33,951 bases of DNA from Treponema sp. (lineage in GTDB: Bacteria; Spirochaetota; Spirochaetia; Treponematales; Breznakiellaceae). A program made the translations under genes and the position numbers. Below are positions 16,585 through 26,163 of this stretch, piece by piece. The stretch's first letter is position 1, and the number at the start of each line of letters is the position of its first letter. The stretch lies in assembly GCA_009787695.1 (NCBI GenBank), contig WQSW01000005.1:40668-74618 (forward strand), written 5' to 3'. The notes under the pieces were generated by a model that searched no databases, was not told the DNA's origin, and saw nothing but the letters and a program-made list of their open reading frames with translations.

Positions 16585-16654
16585 AGGAGTTATAACACCG
16601 CTTTGCGGTGTTTTCGATTAAAATCGCCGCTCACGCGGCTCAAATTAGGAGTTA
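16585..16654 (+). repeat. 54-base multi-hairpin element flanked by AGGAGTTA repeats, upstream of metK
   Basis: AGGAGTTA occurs at 16585-16592 and again at 16647-16654, where it is the metK ribosome site. The 54 bases between hold three inverted repeats: AACACCGC/GCGGTGTT (16594-16612), CGATT/AATCG (16615-16626) and GCCGC/GCGGC (16626-16639). This looks like a small palindromic repeat inserted at the ribosome site with an 8-base target duplication. I cannot exclude a cis-regulatory RNA. Confidence 0.6.
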
Positions 16655-16657
16655 ATT

Positions 16658-17827
16658 ATGAAAACATCACGTTATTTTTTTACATCGGAATCGGTAGGAG
16701 AGGGGCATCCTGATAAGCTCTGCGATCAAATTTCTGACGCAATTTTGGATGCGTGCCTTAAAGACGACCCTTTAAGCCGCGTTGCATGCGAAACCTTCGT
16801 TTCTTCTTCTCTTGTTTTAGTCGGAGGAGAGATTACAACCAATACCTATGTGGAATTTTCGCATATAATCCGCGAAGTTGCCAAACAGATAGGTTACACA
16901 GACCCTTCATTCGGTCTTGACTACAATTCAATGGCTGTATTGAGCATGGTTCACAACCAATCACCGGATATTTCTCAGGGGGTTTCCGGTACAGGTTTGA
17001 AAAAATTCAAAGGGCAGCAGGGAGCAGGCGATCAGGGGATGATGTTCGGCTTTGCGTGCGATGAAACAAAAGAGCTTATGCCCATGCCTATCATGCTGGC
17101 GCATAAACTTTTACTCTGCGCATCAAAATTACGCAAGACCAATGCAATCAATTGGCTGCGCCCTGATTCAAAGAGCCAGGTAACAATTGAATATGAAGGA
17201 TATAAACCTGTCCGCATTGACACTGTTGTTATCTCGCATCAGCATGATCCAAGTGTATCTTACAAAGAAATCGAAGAAACCGTCATCGAAAAAATAATTA
17301 AACCTGTTCTTGAACCGACAGGGCTTTTAGATAAAAAAACAAATTATTACATTAACCCCACAGGCAGGTTTGTAATCGGCGGTCCCTTCGGAGACTCAGG
17401 GCTTACAGGGCGCAAAATTATAGTTGACACTTACGGCGGCATGGGACGGCACGGAGGAGGGGCATTCTCAGGAAAAGACCCAACCAAAGTTGACCGCTCA
17501 GCAGCTTATGCGGCGCGTTATGTGGCAAAAAACATAGTGGCTGCTAAACTTGCACAAAGGTGCGAAATCCAGCTCGCTTATGCTATCGGAGTACCCTTCC
17601 CTGTTTCAATTATGGTTGACACATTCGGCACTGCAAAAGTTGATGAAAGTAAAATTGAAAAAGCAGTGTCAAAGGTTTTTGATTTAAGCCCTGCAGGAAT
17701 CATCAAGACATTAGATCTTAGTAAACCTATTTATCTAAAAACAGCTTCTTACGGGCATTTCGGACGATCTGAATTCCCCTGGGAAAAAACAGATAAGGTT
17801 GATGAGCTTAAAAAAGCGATAGGATGA
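16658..17827 (+). CDS. metK: S-adenosylmethionine synthetase
   Basis: This cytosolic enzyme makes S-adenosylmethionine from methionine and ATP. At 389 residues it has normal length. It carries the family signatures: [13 protein letters not shown] (10-22), the hexapeptide-type GAGDQG (about 122-127), and the phosphate loop [16 protein letters not shown] (about 267-282). The C-terminal HFGR is also present. The ribosome site AGGAG lies 7 bases before the ATG, right after the hairpin element. Its stop overlaps the start of the next gene (ATGATG at 17824), so the two are translationally coupled. Confidence 0.98.
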   Translation: MKTSRYFFTSESVGEGHPDKLCDQISDAILDACLKDDPLSRVACETFVSSSLVLVGGEITTNTYVEFSHIIREVAKQIGYTDPSFGLDYNSMAVLSMVHNQSPDISQGVSGTGLKKFKGQQGAGDQGMMFGFACDETKELMPMPIMLAHKLLLCASKLRKTNAINWLRPDSKSQVTIEYEGYKPVRIDTVVISHQHDPSVSYKEIEETVIEKIIKPVLEPTGLLDKKTNYYINPTGRFVIGGPFGDSGLTGRKIIVDTYGGMGRHGGGAFSGKDPTKVDRSAAYAARYVAKNIVAAKLAQRCEIQLAYAIGVPFPVSIMVDTFGTAKVDESKIEKAVSKVFDLSPAGIIKTLDLSKPIYLKTASYGHFGRSEFPWEKTDKVDELKKAIG

Positions 17828-18942
17828 TGGCACAAACAGAGTTTGCAGATAACACAAATCAAACTGTCAATTATATTAATATTGATACTGCCAAAGCGCG
17901 GAGTTTTTGCGAATTATTATTCCGCGCTTACGGTTTTTCTATCGAAGAAAGCAAAATAATAAGCGATGTTATAATAAAAGCAGACCTTTACGGGATTGAA
18001 TCTCACGGAGTGCAAAGGCTAATCCGTTATCATGATGAAATTACATCAGGACAGGTTGATGTATCTGCAAGAACACAAATTGTTCATGAGACGCAAATAT
18101 CAGCATGTATCGAAGCGAATAAACGTATGGGGCAGCTTGCAGGTGTAGAAGCGATGAAACTTGCTATTCAAAAAGCGAAAACATCAGGCTGCGGAATGGT
18201 GACAATACGCAATTCAAATCACTACGGAATTGCAAGGTATTATACGGAAATGGCATCGGCTCATGATTTAATCGGCGTGAGTATGACAAATACCGAAGCG
18301 ATCTGCGTGCCGACCTTCGGATCGCAGGCGATGACGGGAACAAATGCGCTTGCCCTTGCAATGCCCGCCTCTCCTTTTATCTTTTCATATGATGCAAGCA
18401 CAACCGTTGTCCCAAGGGGCACTTTAGAGGTTTACAGAAAAACAGGCACTCCCCTGCCCGATAATTGGGCGCTTGATGCAGAAGGCAAACCATGCAATGA
18501 CGCGGCGACAGTAATAGACAGCATAATCGCAAAAACAGGCGGAGGCATCGCGCCCCTCGGCGGACTTGGTATTTTAAACGGAGGTCACAAAGGTTACGGG
18601 TTAGGTGTCATTGTCGATCTTTTTTCTGCAGTAATTTCAGGCGGATTAACATCAAACCATGTAAACAGAAAACCGGGGCACACAGGCATCTGCCATTATT
18701 TCATGGCAATAGACTACGGTATCTTCGGCGAAAAAAATCTTATTAAAGAAAATATGTCAAAGTTTTTACAGGAATTGCGTGACAGCAAAAAAGCCGAAGG
18801 CTGCAAGCGTATCTACACACACGGCGAAAAAGAAACAGAGCTGTTAAACACAAGAATCAAAGGGCACATCCCTGTTAATGAAAAAACTTATGCGGAAATG
18901 AAAATGATTGCGGAAAAATTAGGGGTGGATTTTCAGTTGTAA
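17824..18942 (+). CDS. Ldh/MDH2-family NAD(P)-dependent 2-hydroxyacid dehydrogenase
   Basis: This 372-residue protein belongs to the type-2 malate/L-lactate dehydrogenase family, which oxidises or reduces 2-hydroxyacids with NAD(P) and is unrelated to Rossmann-fold LDH. Landmarks are [17 protein letters not shown] (about 57-73), [15 protein letters not shown] (about 124-138), and the nucleotide-side region GGHKGYGLG (about 256-264). Substrate choice (malate, lactate, ureidoglycolate and others) cannot be read from sequence. The start lies within the metK stop region; ATG at 17824 and 17827 are both possible, giving MMAQTEFA. Family homology begins only near residue 20. The first codons contain the dispersed 18-base motif, so the N-terminus may be a repeat-derived extension. 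Pairing with metK is unusual and not functionally obvious. Confidence 0.9.
   Translation: MMAQTEFADNTNQTVNYINIDTAKARSFCELLFRAYGFSIEESKIISDVIIKADLYGIESHGVQRLIRYHDEITSGQVDVSARTQIVHETQISACIEANKRMGQLAGVEAMKLAIQKAKTSGCGMVTIRNSNHYGIARYYTEMASAHDLIGVSMTNTEAICVPTFGSQAMTGTNALALAMPASPFIFSYDASTTVVPRGTLEVYRKTGTPLPDNWALDAEGKPCNDAATVIDSIIAKTGGGIAPLGGLGILNGGHKGYGLGVIVDLFSAVISGGLTSNHVNRKPGHTGICHYFMAIDYGIFGEKNLIKENMSKFLQELRDSKKAEGCKRIYTHGEKETELLNTRIKGHIPVNEKTYAEMKMIAEKLGVDFQL
17830..17847 (+). repeat. 18-base dispersed motif, copy 3
   Basis: GCACAAACAGAGTTTGCA lies directly after the start codon of the Ldh-family gene, where it encodes AQTEFA. It is identical to copy 1. Confidence 0.6.
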
Positions 18943-18949
18943 AATAAAA

Positions 18950-19792
18950 TCACACTTCTAAGATCATGCCTTCTTTTGCCATAGCGATTTCCACCTTGTT
19001 ACCTGCAAATTTTTTCTCAAATTGTTCCAGCTGGCTGTCTGTGTGAGACGGGTCGTGGTGAAATAAAATAAGCTTTTTCACTCCAGCATCGGCGGCTGTT
19101 TTAACTGCGTGTTCCATAGTGGAATGCCCCCAGCCTGTGTGGGTGGGATATTCTTCTTCTGCATATTGGGCATCATGAATTAAAATATCAGTGTTTTTTA
19201 CAAAATTGGTAATTTTTTCGTTTCCTTCGGCGGAAGTTTGCTCATGATCAAAAATTAAAGCTATTGATTTACCCTGATAATCAAAACGGTAACCCAGGCA
19301 ATCTGTGGGATGGTTTAAAAAAATACTGGTGACATTAATTCCGCCGTCATATTTTAGAGTGGTTTCTTTTATTTGTTTGTATTTGATTGATGCGGTTAGT
19401 TCATCAATGCTTACAGGCCAGTAATTATGTGAAAATTGCGCTTCGAAAATACCTTTTAAAGTGTCTTTGTCCGGGGATGGCCCTGTTATCCGTAGTTCTA
19501 CATTTGTAATATAAATAGGAGAAAACATTAAAAAACCCATTATATGATCCCAATGGGTGTGAGATAAAAAAACATCTGCGCTTATTTTTCCGTTTTTTTT
19601 AAGGTCATTTGCAATCAGCCAATCGCCTAAAAGACGTGCGCCGGAGCCGAAATCAATAATAAAAAGACGGTCATTAACCCGTATTTCGATACAGGATGTG
19701 TTTCCCCCGTAAACCACTGTATCAGGTCCCGGACATGGGATAGAGCCTCGTACTCCCCAAAAACGCGCTGTAAATAATCCTTTATCGTGCAT
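18950..19792 (-). CDS. Metallo-beta-lactamase-fold hydrolase
   Basis: This 280-residue protein has the metal-binding motif HTHWDH (78-83). It opens with RFWGVRGSIPCPGP, a phrase typical of the PhnP/RNase Z-like branch. Further metal ligands are likely in IHDAQY and GHSTMEHA (about 200-227) and FHHDPSH near 245. There is no signal peptide, so it is cytosolic. Members of this branch act as phosphodiesterases or lactonase-like hydrolases, and close relatives are often fused to or placed near cyclic-nucleotide genes. No substrate can be assigned here. Its promoter sits so close to the ATG that the mRNA should be leaderless, and no ribosome site is seen. It converges on the Ldh-family gene with a 7-base gap. 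Confidence 0.9.
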   Translation of the reverse strand: MHDKGLFTARFWGVRGSIPCPGPDTVVYGGNTSCIEIRVNDRLFIIDFGSGARLLGDWLIANDLKKNGKISADVFLSHTHWDHIMGFLMFSPIYITNVELRITGPSPDKDTLKGIFEAQFSHNYWPVSIDELTASIKYKQIKETTLKYDGGINVTSIFLNHPTDCLGYRFDYQGKSIALIFDHEQTSAEGNEKITNFVKNTDILIHDAQYAEEEYPTHTGWGHSTMEHAVKTAADAGVKKLILFHHDPSHTDSQLEQFEKKFAGNKVEIAMAKEGMILEV

Positions 19793-19800
19793 ATATTTTA

Positions 19801-19830
19801 ATTATATTACAATGGAAATGTAAAAATCAA
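19801..19830 (-). promoter_or_regulatory. Promoter for MBL hydrolase, near-leaderless
   Basis: On the minus strand TTGATT (19825-19830) and TATAAT (19801-19806) are 18 bases apart. Only 8 bases separate the -10 box from the ATG at 19792, so the transcript should start at or within a few bases of the start codon. Confidence 0.6.
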
Positions 19831-19850
19831 CTATTAAGCATAAAGGTATT

Positions 19851-21515
19851 TTAAAGACCGGAAAGCGGCCGGGCTGTTGCCTCTGCTGAAAATTCGCCTA
19901 TATTTATACTTTCGCCTGTTATACGGTTGTAACCGGCTACCCTGAAATAATAGAGAGTGCCGTTTTTTAACCCGTCTATAAAAATGCTGTTGGTCATTCC
20001 TGCATCTATAGGAGATGAGCCTAAAAGAGCGTCTTTTCCGAAAAGTTCATCTCTTACAGCACTGTAATATATCAGATATCCTGATGTATCAGCTTGCGCT
20101 GTATTGATATTTGCACTATGCCTCCACCTTAAATTGACGCCTCCGTCAACGGCTACGGCGATTAAACTGCGGGGGGGAAGAGGCATTTCTGCGGGTCTAT
20201 AAACAACCTGTATCCCTTCCAGATACGGGCTGACCTCTCCGTCAGATGAGGGATAAAAATCAACCGCTATTTGCACATAACGCCCGCCGATATCAAAGAT
20301 TTCTTCTCCCGGCGTAAACCTTATCCACGGGGAAGCGTTCATAGAATAGGGATTAAAACCGGCACGGATATAAAAATTTAACTGTGAATCATCGGAGAAA
20401 ATGAAATTTCCGTTTTCGCGGAATTCGTTTATTACACTAACGAAGTTTACAGAGCTGCTTCTTATAGTGCCTGCTTGCGCTGAAATACCGCTGACAGATG
20501 TATTGCTTGCAGCCGTTATGCTTGTTCTGCCGCCTTTTACATCGATCTTCATTACACTGCTTGCGTTATTTCCAAGATCGATAGCTCTTGTTTCCATCCT
20601 GCCTCCGTAAACAGGAAACTTTTGCATTACAGAACGCTGTGCGCACTCATTATAGATTTTAAATTCATCAAGAAAACCTTTGAAACTTTCTCCGAGCGTA
20701 AAGAAACCGCCTTCTTGTGCAATCGGTGTATAAACCTCAATGTTTTCTCTGCCTGTCTTTGTTGCATAAACTATCGCTTCGCTTACCCCGTCTACAAGAT
20801 ATTCAATCATTCCTGTTTGCGAATCAAAACGGATTAGATGATGACTCCACTTTTTAGGAATGACAGGCGTGTTACCTGAAAATTCTATATTGATAAAAGA
20901 TGTAACTTGTATTTCTGACGCAGATGCAAAAAAATTAATAAAAGACCAATGTAATCTGTTACGTGAAGAAATGCATTGTATCCTCTGTGTTGAGCCGGAA
21001 ACAGGTGTCAGCCATGTCAATATTTTTTCGCCGTTTTCAAGGTTTAAAGGATACATCCAAAACTCAACAGTAAAATCATCAATCCTATTACCTGGTGCAA
21101 AAAGAGCGTTGCTGTTTTGAGGCACAACTGTAACAGCTCCTGCGCTGCCGAACAAAGCAGCTCCTTGTCCGCCTCTTGCATAAGGAATGCCGGCAGTGCT
21201 TACATTTTCGTGCGTTGTTACTCTGTATCGGTTAGTACTGTCCGAAAAAAGCCTTGTGTCTCTTTCGTTAAAAGAAATAGAAAGATCAAGAGATGATTCT
21301 TTTAAAGGCAATAAGTTTCCATTCGGGACAGAAGTTAGAAGCAGTACCGGATGGGGTCTGACATCTTTAGTTTCAGTAATACCGGTTCTATTTTCCGTAC
21401 TTATCCATGTCTCAGCGCCGCCAAGTGAAATCGTTCTTTCCCCGATTGCAAATACACTACCGCAAACAAGAAGTCCGATGTATACTATGAATATGACAAC
21501 AAGTAATTTTTTCAT
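19851..21515 (-). CDS. Secreted LamG-like and fibronectin type III protein
   Basis: This 554-residue protein has a signal peptide (about 1-23, ending SVFA). A concanavalin/LamG-like jelly roll lies at about 115-300 (DDFTVEFWMYPLNLENGEKILTW near the start, LDEFKIYNECAQ near the end), as in pfam Laminin_G_3. A beta-rich segment follows (300-455). A fibronectin type III domain closes the protein (about 458-550, with VNLRWRHS and TLYYFRVAGYN). Such proteins bind carbohydrates or surface partners outside the cytoplasm. No catalytic residues, lipobox or sorting signal are seen. An AAGGA ribosome site precedes the ATG. It is divergent from uvrC over a 61-base palindromic spacer and is not linked to another gene. 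Confidence 0.85.
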   Translation of the reverse strand: MKKLLVVIFIVYIGLLVCGSVFAIGERTISLGGAETWISTENRTGITETKDVRPHPVLLLTSVPNGNLLPLKESSLDLSISFNERDTRLFSDSTNRYRVTTHENVSTAGIPYARGGQGAALFGSAGAVTVVPQNSNALFAPGNRIDDFTVEFWMYPLNLENGEKILTWLTPVSGSTQRIQCISSRNRLHWSFINFFASASEIQVTSFINIEFSGNTPVIPKKWSHHLIRFDSQTGMIEYLVDGVSEAIVYATKTGRENIEVYTPIAQEGGFFTLGESFKGFLDEFKIYNECAQRSVMQKFPVYGGRMETRAIDLGNNASSVMKIDVKGGRTSITAASNTSVSGISAQAGTIRSSSVNFVSVINEFRENGNFIFSDDSQLNFYIRAGFNPYSMNASPWIRFTPGEEIFDIGGRYVQIAVDFYPSSDGEVSPYLEGIQVVYRPAEMPLPPRSLIAVAVDGGVNLRWRHSANINTAQADTSGYLIYYSAVRDELFGKDALLGSSPIDAGMTNSIFIDGLKNGTLYYFRVAGYNRITGESINIGEFSAEATARPLSGL

Positions 21516-21524
21516 GCTTTCCTT

Positions 21525-21573
21525 ATTTTTTGCCGTTTATAAACGGTATTTTCTATAAATATCGGCAAAAAAT
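21525..21573. promoter_or_regulatory. Nested palindromes in the LamG-uvrC divergent promoter
   Basis: Perfect 11-base arms (21525-21535 and 21563-21573) enclose a second perfect palindrome, CCGTTTATAAACGG (21533-21546). TTGCCG to TATAAA with an 18-base gap (21530-21535, 21554-21559) is a possible uvrC promoter. The symmetry suggests a binding site for a dimeric regulator, or two overlapping promoters. Confidence 0.45.
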
Positions 21574-21576
21574 GAT

Positions 21577-23403
21577 ATGGAAAGTCAAATAAATTCTGAA
21601 AATAACAGGGCTAAACTAAAAGCGGCTATTGCAGATGCCCCGTCAGAACCGGGTGTCTACATAATGAAAGCCGAAGATGAGAGTATCATCTATGTCGGCA
21701 AGGCAAAATCACTAAAAAACAGGCTAAGATCGTATTTTTCAGGGGAAAAAGACATAAAAACTTCCACTCTTATCCGTCATGTGCATAGCATAGAAACCAT
21801 CATTGCCGCAAATGAATATGATGCGCTTTTGCTGGAAAATACTTTAATCAAACAACATTCGCCAAAATATAATATCAACTTAAAAGACGGGAAAACCTAT
21901 CCTGTTATCCGTATAACAAACGAAGATTTCCCGCGCATTTTTAAAACACGCCGTATTATCCAAGATAAAAGTATTTATTTCGGACCCTTCCCGAATACCG
22001 GAGCGGTTGACGCTATGCTTGAAACAATTGATAAACTTTTCCCCCTGCGTAAATGTAAAAAAATAAAAAAAAACGGACCTTGTATGTACTATCACATACA
22101 GCGATGTTTGGCCCCCTGCTGCAATAAAATCACAATTGATGAATACTCTCTTCATGTAGAGCGCGTTAAAAAACTGCTGTCAGGTGATACGGACGCGCTA
22201 ATAATAGACTTAACCGCTAAAATGCATGAAGCGGCGCGGATGATGCAATTTGAAGGGGCAGCGCAAATAAGAGATGCAATAAAAGCGATAGAAAACCTAA
22301 CCGGAGAAGAAAACGCGGTAGAAGATCACAACCCGGAAGACAGAGATTATATCGCATGGGCTGAAGAAGGCGTACTTACTAGCTTTACCGTCTTTTCCAT
22401 GCGCGGCGGAAAAATGACAGGACGCGATTTATTCCGCACCCGCTCTGCTGCAGATGAAAATGAATCTCTTGAACTTTTTATTACAACTTATTACGACCCC
22501 GTAAGGACTCCGCCTGCAAAGATTTTTTTTCAAACCAGAGAAAAAAAAATAGAAAATTTTGCTCTGTTAAAAAATTGGTTTAAATTAAAATTCGCCTGCG
22601 AACCTGAGCTTTTAAACCCTAATGAAAAACATCATGAAGCAATTATTGCAATGGCTCATTTGAATGCGCAAGAAGATTTACGCAAAAGACTTAAGGAAAG
22701 AGGAGCGGGTCCTGCCTTAGATGAACTTATGAATGCTCTTAATTTGGAAATAAGACCTGAGCGCATTGAAGGTTTTGATATCGCGCAGCTTGACGGCAAG
22801 CATCCTACAGCTTCGTTAATTTCATTTAAAAACGGTATTCCTGACCGCAAGAATTACCGCTATTTTAAACTGAAAACGGTTATCGGCATAGTAGATGACT
22901 TTGCCGCCATGCGCGAAGTTGTAAGACGGCGTTATTCACGGCTTATACGTGAAGGAAAAGAATTGCCGGATTTAATACTTGTTGACGGCGGCATAGGGCA
23001 AGTAAATGCCGCAAAAGGAGTGTTAGACGATCTGGGGATTGATTGCAGCATTGCGGGTCTTGCAAAACGCGAAGAAGAACTTTGGCTGCCGCAAGCGAAA
23101 GAGCCGATAATATTATCAAGGCAATCAGAGGCATTAAAAATTTTACAGCATGTCCGCGATGAATGCCACCGTTTTGCAACAGGTTTTAACCGGCGTCTTA
23201 GATCAAAAGATTTATTTTTTTCGGTACTCGAATCTATCGAAGGGATAGGGCCAAAGCGCGCACTGTCAATTATGAAAGTCTATGAATCGCTTGAAAATAT
23301 CGCTGCAAGCGATCTGCATGAAATGATAAAAAAATGCAATATCAGCGAAGAGGCTGCACGGGCTGTGCGTGCTGTAGTAAAGCTTAAGTTAGAAGAAAAA
23401 TAA
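21577..23403 (+). CDS. uvrC: UvrABC excinuclease subunit C
   Basis: UvrC makes both DNA cuts in nucleotide excision repair. The 608 residues hold a GIY-YIG nuclease at the N-terminus (PGVYIM 25-30, IYVGKA 38-43, NRLRSYF 48-54). A cysteine group at 160, 169, 177 and 181 corresponds to the iron-sulfur cysteines known in E. coli UvrC. A UVR motif for UvrB binding lies near 210-235. The RNase H-like C-terminal nuclease includes GFDIAQLDG and LVDGGIGQVNAA, and a helix-hairpin-helix pair (IEGIGPKRALSIM) ends the protein. Length is normal. No Shine-Dalgarno is visible before the ATG. It reads toward valS but is separated from it by a promoter. Confidence 0.97.
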   Translation: MESQINSENNRAKLKAAIADAPSEPGVYIMKAEDESIIYVGKAKSLKNRLRSYFSGEKDIKTSTLIRHVHSIETIIAANEYDALLLENTLIKQHSPKYNINLKDGKTYPVIRITNEDFPRIFKTRRIIQDKSIYFGPFPNTGAVDAMLETIDKLFPLRKCKKIKKNGPCMYYHIQRCLAPCCNKITIDEYSLHVERVKKLLSGDTDALIIDLTAKMHEAARMMQFEGAAQIRDAIKAIENLTGEENAVEDHNPEDRDYIAWAEEGVLTSFTVFSMRGGKMTGRDLFRTRSAADENESLELFITTYYDPVRTPPAKIFFQTREKKIENFALLKNWFKLKFACEPELLNPNEKHHEAIIAMAHLNAQEDLRKRLKERGAGPALDELMNALNLEIRPERIEGFDIAQLDGKHPTASLISFKNGIPDRKNYRYFKLKTVIGIVDDFAAMREVVRRRYSRLIREGKELPDLILVDGGIGQVNAAKGVLDDLGIDCSIAGLAKREEELWLPQAKEPIILSRQSEALKILQHVRDECHRFATGFNRRLRSKDLFFSVLESIEGIGPKRALSIMKVYESLENIAASDLHEMIKKCNISEEAARAVRAVVKLKLEEK

Positions 23404-23416
23404 AGAATATTTAAAG

Positions 23417-23457
23417 CGAGCCTTGTAAAGGTGATGCTTCCTATATTTACAACGAAG
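23417..23457 (+). repeat. 41-base repeat, copy A (upstream of valS)
   Basis: It aligns without gaps to 33209-33249 with 30 of 41 identical bases, and most differences are transitions. The shared core words are AAAGG, CTTCC, TATTTACAA and GAAG. Both copies lie upstream of a promoter with a very short leader. Confidence 0.5.
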
Positions 23458-23470
23458 TCTCTATTACTTG

Positions 23471-23499
23471 TTGAAAACTTTTTATAAAAACCGTATTAT
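23471..23499 (+). promoter_or_regulatory. Promoter for valS, predicted leaderless
   Basis: TTGAAA (23471-23476) and TATTAT (23494-23499) are 17 bases apart. The ATG at 23506 begins 7 bases after the -10 box, exactly where transcription should start. No ribosome site is present. Confidence 0.65.
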
Positions 23500-23505
23500 T
23501 CACTT

Positions 23506-26163
23506 ATGAACTCAATTGAACTTGCAAAAGCCTATGACCCTAAATCATTTGAAGACCGTATCTATAAGTTATGGAAAGAAAACAACGCTTTTGCCCCGAA
23601 AAATGAGGGCGGCAAACCCTTTACTATTGTAATACCTCCGCCAAATGTAACAGGTGTACTGCATCTGGGGCATGGGCTGAACTTAAGTTTACAGGATATA
23701 ATCATCCGCTTTCACAGAATGAACGGCTCTCCTGCCCTATGGCTGCCGGGAACAGATCATGCGGGTATCGCAACTCAAAATGTGGTGGAACGCAAGCTCA
23801 AAGAAAAAGGAAAAAGCAGAAGGGAACTTGGAAGGGAAAAATTTCTTGAAGAAACATGGAAAGTAAAAAAAGAACATCATGAAATAATTACTAAACAGCT
23901 TGAAAAAATTGGGGCTAGTGTTGACTGGAAAAGAGAGCGTTTTACTATGGACGAAGGTCTCTCACGCGCGGTGCGCGAGGTTTTTGTCACCCTTTTTGAG
24001 CGCGATCTTTTATATAAAGGAAATTACCTTGTAAATTGGTGCACTTCCTGCGGGACAGCGTTAGCCGACGATGAAGTGGATCATGAAGATACACAAGGCA
24101 AAATGTATCATATACGCTATTATTTTAAAGGAGAGGGACAGAAGGAATTTGTAGAAATTGCAACTACACGCCCTGAAACCTTGTTAGGTGACAGTGCTGT
24201 CGCAGTCCACCCCGAAGATGAGCGTTATGCGTCATTTAAGGGAAAATCATTCCGCCTGCCTCTTACAGAAAGAGATATACCTTTAATCTTTGACACATAC
24301 GTTGACCGCTCTTTCGGAACAGGCGCGTTAAAAGTTACCCCTGCCCACGATCCTAACGACTGGGAACTCGGCAAAAAACATTATTTGGCAGTTATTAATA
24401 TTTTAAACCCGGACGGAACGTTAAACGAAAATGTACCTGAAAAATACAGGGGATTATCTGTAAAAAAAGCAAGAGAAGAAGTAATTAAAGACTTAATCGA
24501 AGGCGGTTTCTTTGTAAAAGACGAGCCTATTAAACATTCAGTGGGGCATTGTTACAGATGCCATACAGTAATTGAGCCTTTCCTTTCTGAGCAATGGTTT
24601 GTAAGAATGAAACCTTTAGCGCAAAAAGCTCTTGCTTGCTGGCAAAAAGGCGAAATTATTTTCTATCCTAAAAAATGGGAAAACACATATAAACACTGGA
24701 TGGAAAATATCAGAGACTGGTGCGTTAGCCGTCAATTATGGTGGGGGCACAGAATCCCTGCATGGACTTGTCTAGACTGCGGTAAACTAACCGTTACGCG
24801 AAACGATATTGATACCTGCCCTGATTGCAAGAGCAAAAACATCGAACAAGACCCTGACGTACTTGATACATGGTTCTCAAGCTGGCTTTGGCCCTTCAGC
24901 ACTTTAGGCTGGGAAGGAAAAAATGAAAATGTTCCCGATCTTGATCGTTTCTACCCTACTACAACCCTTATAACAGCTTACGACATTATTTTCTTCTGGG
25001 TTGCAAGAATGATTATGGCGGGATTGGAGTTTACAGGAAAAGCGCCTTTCCGCGACATATACATTCACGGGCTAATACGCGACAAACAGGGACGCAAGAT
25101 GAGTAAATCACTTGGAAACGGATTAGACCCGCTTGAACTTGTAGATGAGTTCGGCGCGGACGCAATGAAGTTTACACTTGCTTTTATGTGCGCGCAAGGA
25201 CAGGATATATTAGCCGACAAAGATTCTTTTAAAATGGGATCAAAGTTTGCAAATAAAGTTTGGAATGCAAGCCGTTATATTTTAATGAATCTTGACGGCA
25301 GAAAATTAATAGAAAAAATTGAGTTAAACGCAACTGATAAATGGATTTATTCGCGTCTTAACAGCACGGCAAAATCCATGCAGGAAGCGTTTTTATCTTA
25401 CCGTTACAATGATGCAGCCCTTACTGCATACGATTTTTTCTGGAATGATTTTTGCGATTGGTATGTGGAATCGACAAAACTTTCCATGAAAAGCTCAGAT
25501 GAAAACAATTACGAAAAAGACCGCGCAACAACCGTACTCTTGGATGTACTTGCAAAATCATTGCGCCTTCTCCACCCATTGCTTCCTTTTGTTACAGAAG
25601 AAATATATCAGAAATTGCCTGTTCTTAAAAATAAAGAACTTTTAATAAACAACGAATACCCTCAATATGATGAAAAACTCTATTCTCCGCAGGAAGAAAA
25701 AGATTTTGCTTCCCTTCAGTCTTTGGTGGGAATGATTAGAACTTTAAGAAGCGAATGCGGAATAACTCAAGAAAAAAAATTGCGTGTAACAGTCCTTCCG
25801 GGTACAGAGCAGGAAAAACCTTTTACAGAAAATGAAGGGCTTATAAAACTTCTTGCAGGAATCGGAGAATTGACTTTTGAAAAAAAATCTTTGCAGCGTC
25901 CTTCGGGTTCTATCGGTATGGCAGGCAATGGTTTTGAAGTTTTTGTTTTTATCGCAGAAGCGGTTGATTTATCGGCATTAAAGAAAAAATTTACAAACGA
26001 TCTTGAAAGAGACAGAAAGTATATCGAAAGTCTGCGCGCAAAACTGGCTAACGAACAATTTATTAATAATGCGCCTGCAGAACTGGTAAACGATCAAAAG
26101 GATAAACTCTCCTGTACACTTAAGCGTACAGAAAAACTTGAAAATTATTTAAGGGATTTATAG
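23506..26163 (+). CDS. valS: Valyl-tRNA synthetase
   Basis: This enzyme charges tRNA-Val and is a class I synthetase. The 885-residue chain carries the HIGH-type motif HLGH (53-56), the KMSKS loop (531-535), a CP1 editing domain between them (with TTRPETLLGDSAVAVHP near 222-238), two zinc-type cysteine pairs (CLDCGK and CPDCKS, about 420-446), and an anticodon-binding helical domain. A C-terminal tRNA-arm coiled coil fills about 825-885. All expected parts are intact. Its mRNA is predicted to be leaderless. The stop TAG shares its last base with the GTG start of a small alarmone hydrolase, so the two are coupled. Confidence 0.98.
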   Translation: MNSIELAKAYDPKSFEDRIYKLWKENNAFAPKNEGGKPFTIVIPPPNVTGVLHLGHGLNLSLQDIIIRFHRMNGSPALWLPGTDHAGIATQNVVERKLKEKGKSRRELGREKFLEETWKVKKEHHEIITKQLEKIGASVDWKRERFTMDEGLSRAVREVFVTLFERDLLYKGNYLVNWCTSCGTALADDEVDHEDTQGKMYHIRYYFKGEGQKEFVEIATTRPETLLGDSAVAVHPEDERYASFKGKSFRLPLTERDIPLIFDTYVDRSFGTGALKVTPAHDPNDWELGKKHYLAVINILNPDGTLNENVPEKYRGLSVKKAREEVIKDLIEGGFFVKDEPIKHSVGHCYRCHTVIEPFLSEQWFVRMKPLAQKALACWQKGEIIFYPKKWENTYKHWMENIRDWCVSRQLWWGHRIPAWTCLDCGKLTVTRNDIDTCPDCKSKNIEQDPDVLDTWFSSWLWPFSTLGWEGKNENVPDLDRFYPTTTLITAYDIIFFWVARMIMAGLEFTGKAPFRDIYIHGLIRDKQGRKMSKSLGNGLDPLELVDEFGADAMKFTLAFMCAQGQDILADKDSFKMGSKFANKVWNASRYILMNLDGRKLIEKIELNATDKWIYSRLNSTAKSMQEAFLSYRYNDAALTAYDFFWNDFCDWYVESTKLSMKSSDENNYEKDRATTVLLDVLAKSLRLLHPLLPFVTEEIYQKLPVLKNKELLINNEYPQYDEKLYSPQEEKDFASLQSLVGMIRTLRSECGITQEKKLRVTVLPGTEQEKPFTENEGLIKLLAGIGELTFEKKSLQRPSGSIGMAGNGFEVFVFIAEAVDLSALKKKFTNDLERDRKYIESLRAKLANEQFINNAPAELVNDQKDKLSCTLKRTEKLENYLRDL

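Noticed and set aside
16585-16654. SAM riboswitch upstream of metK
   Set aside because: The element is too short and lacks the four-way junction and kink-turn of SAM-I; only simple hairpins are seen, and flanking duplications favour a repeat.
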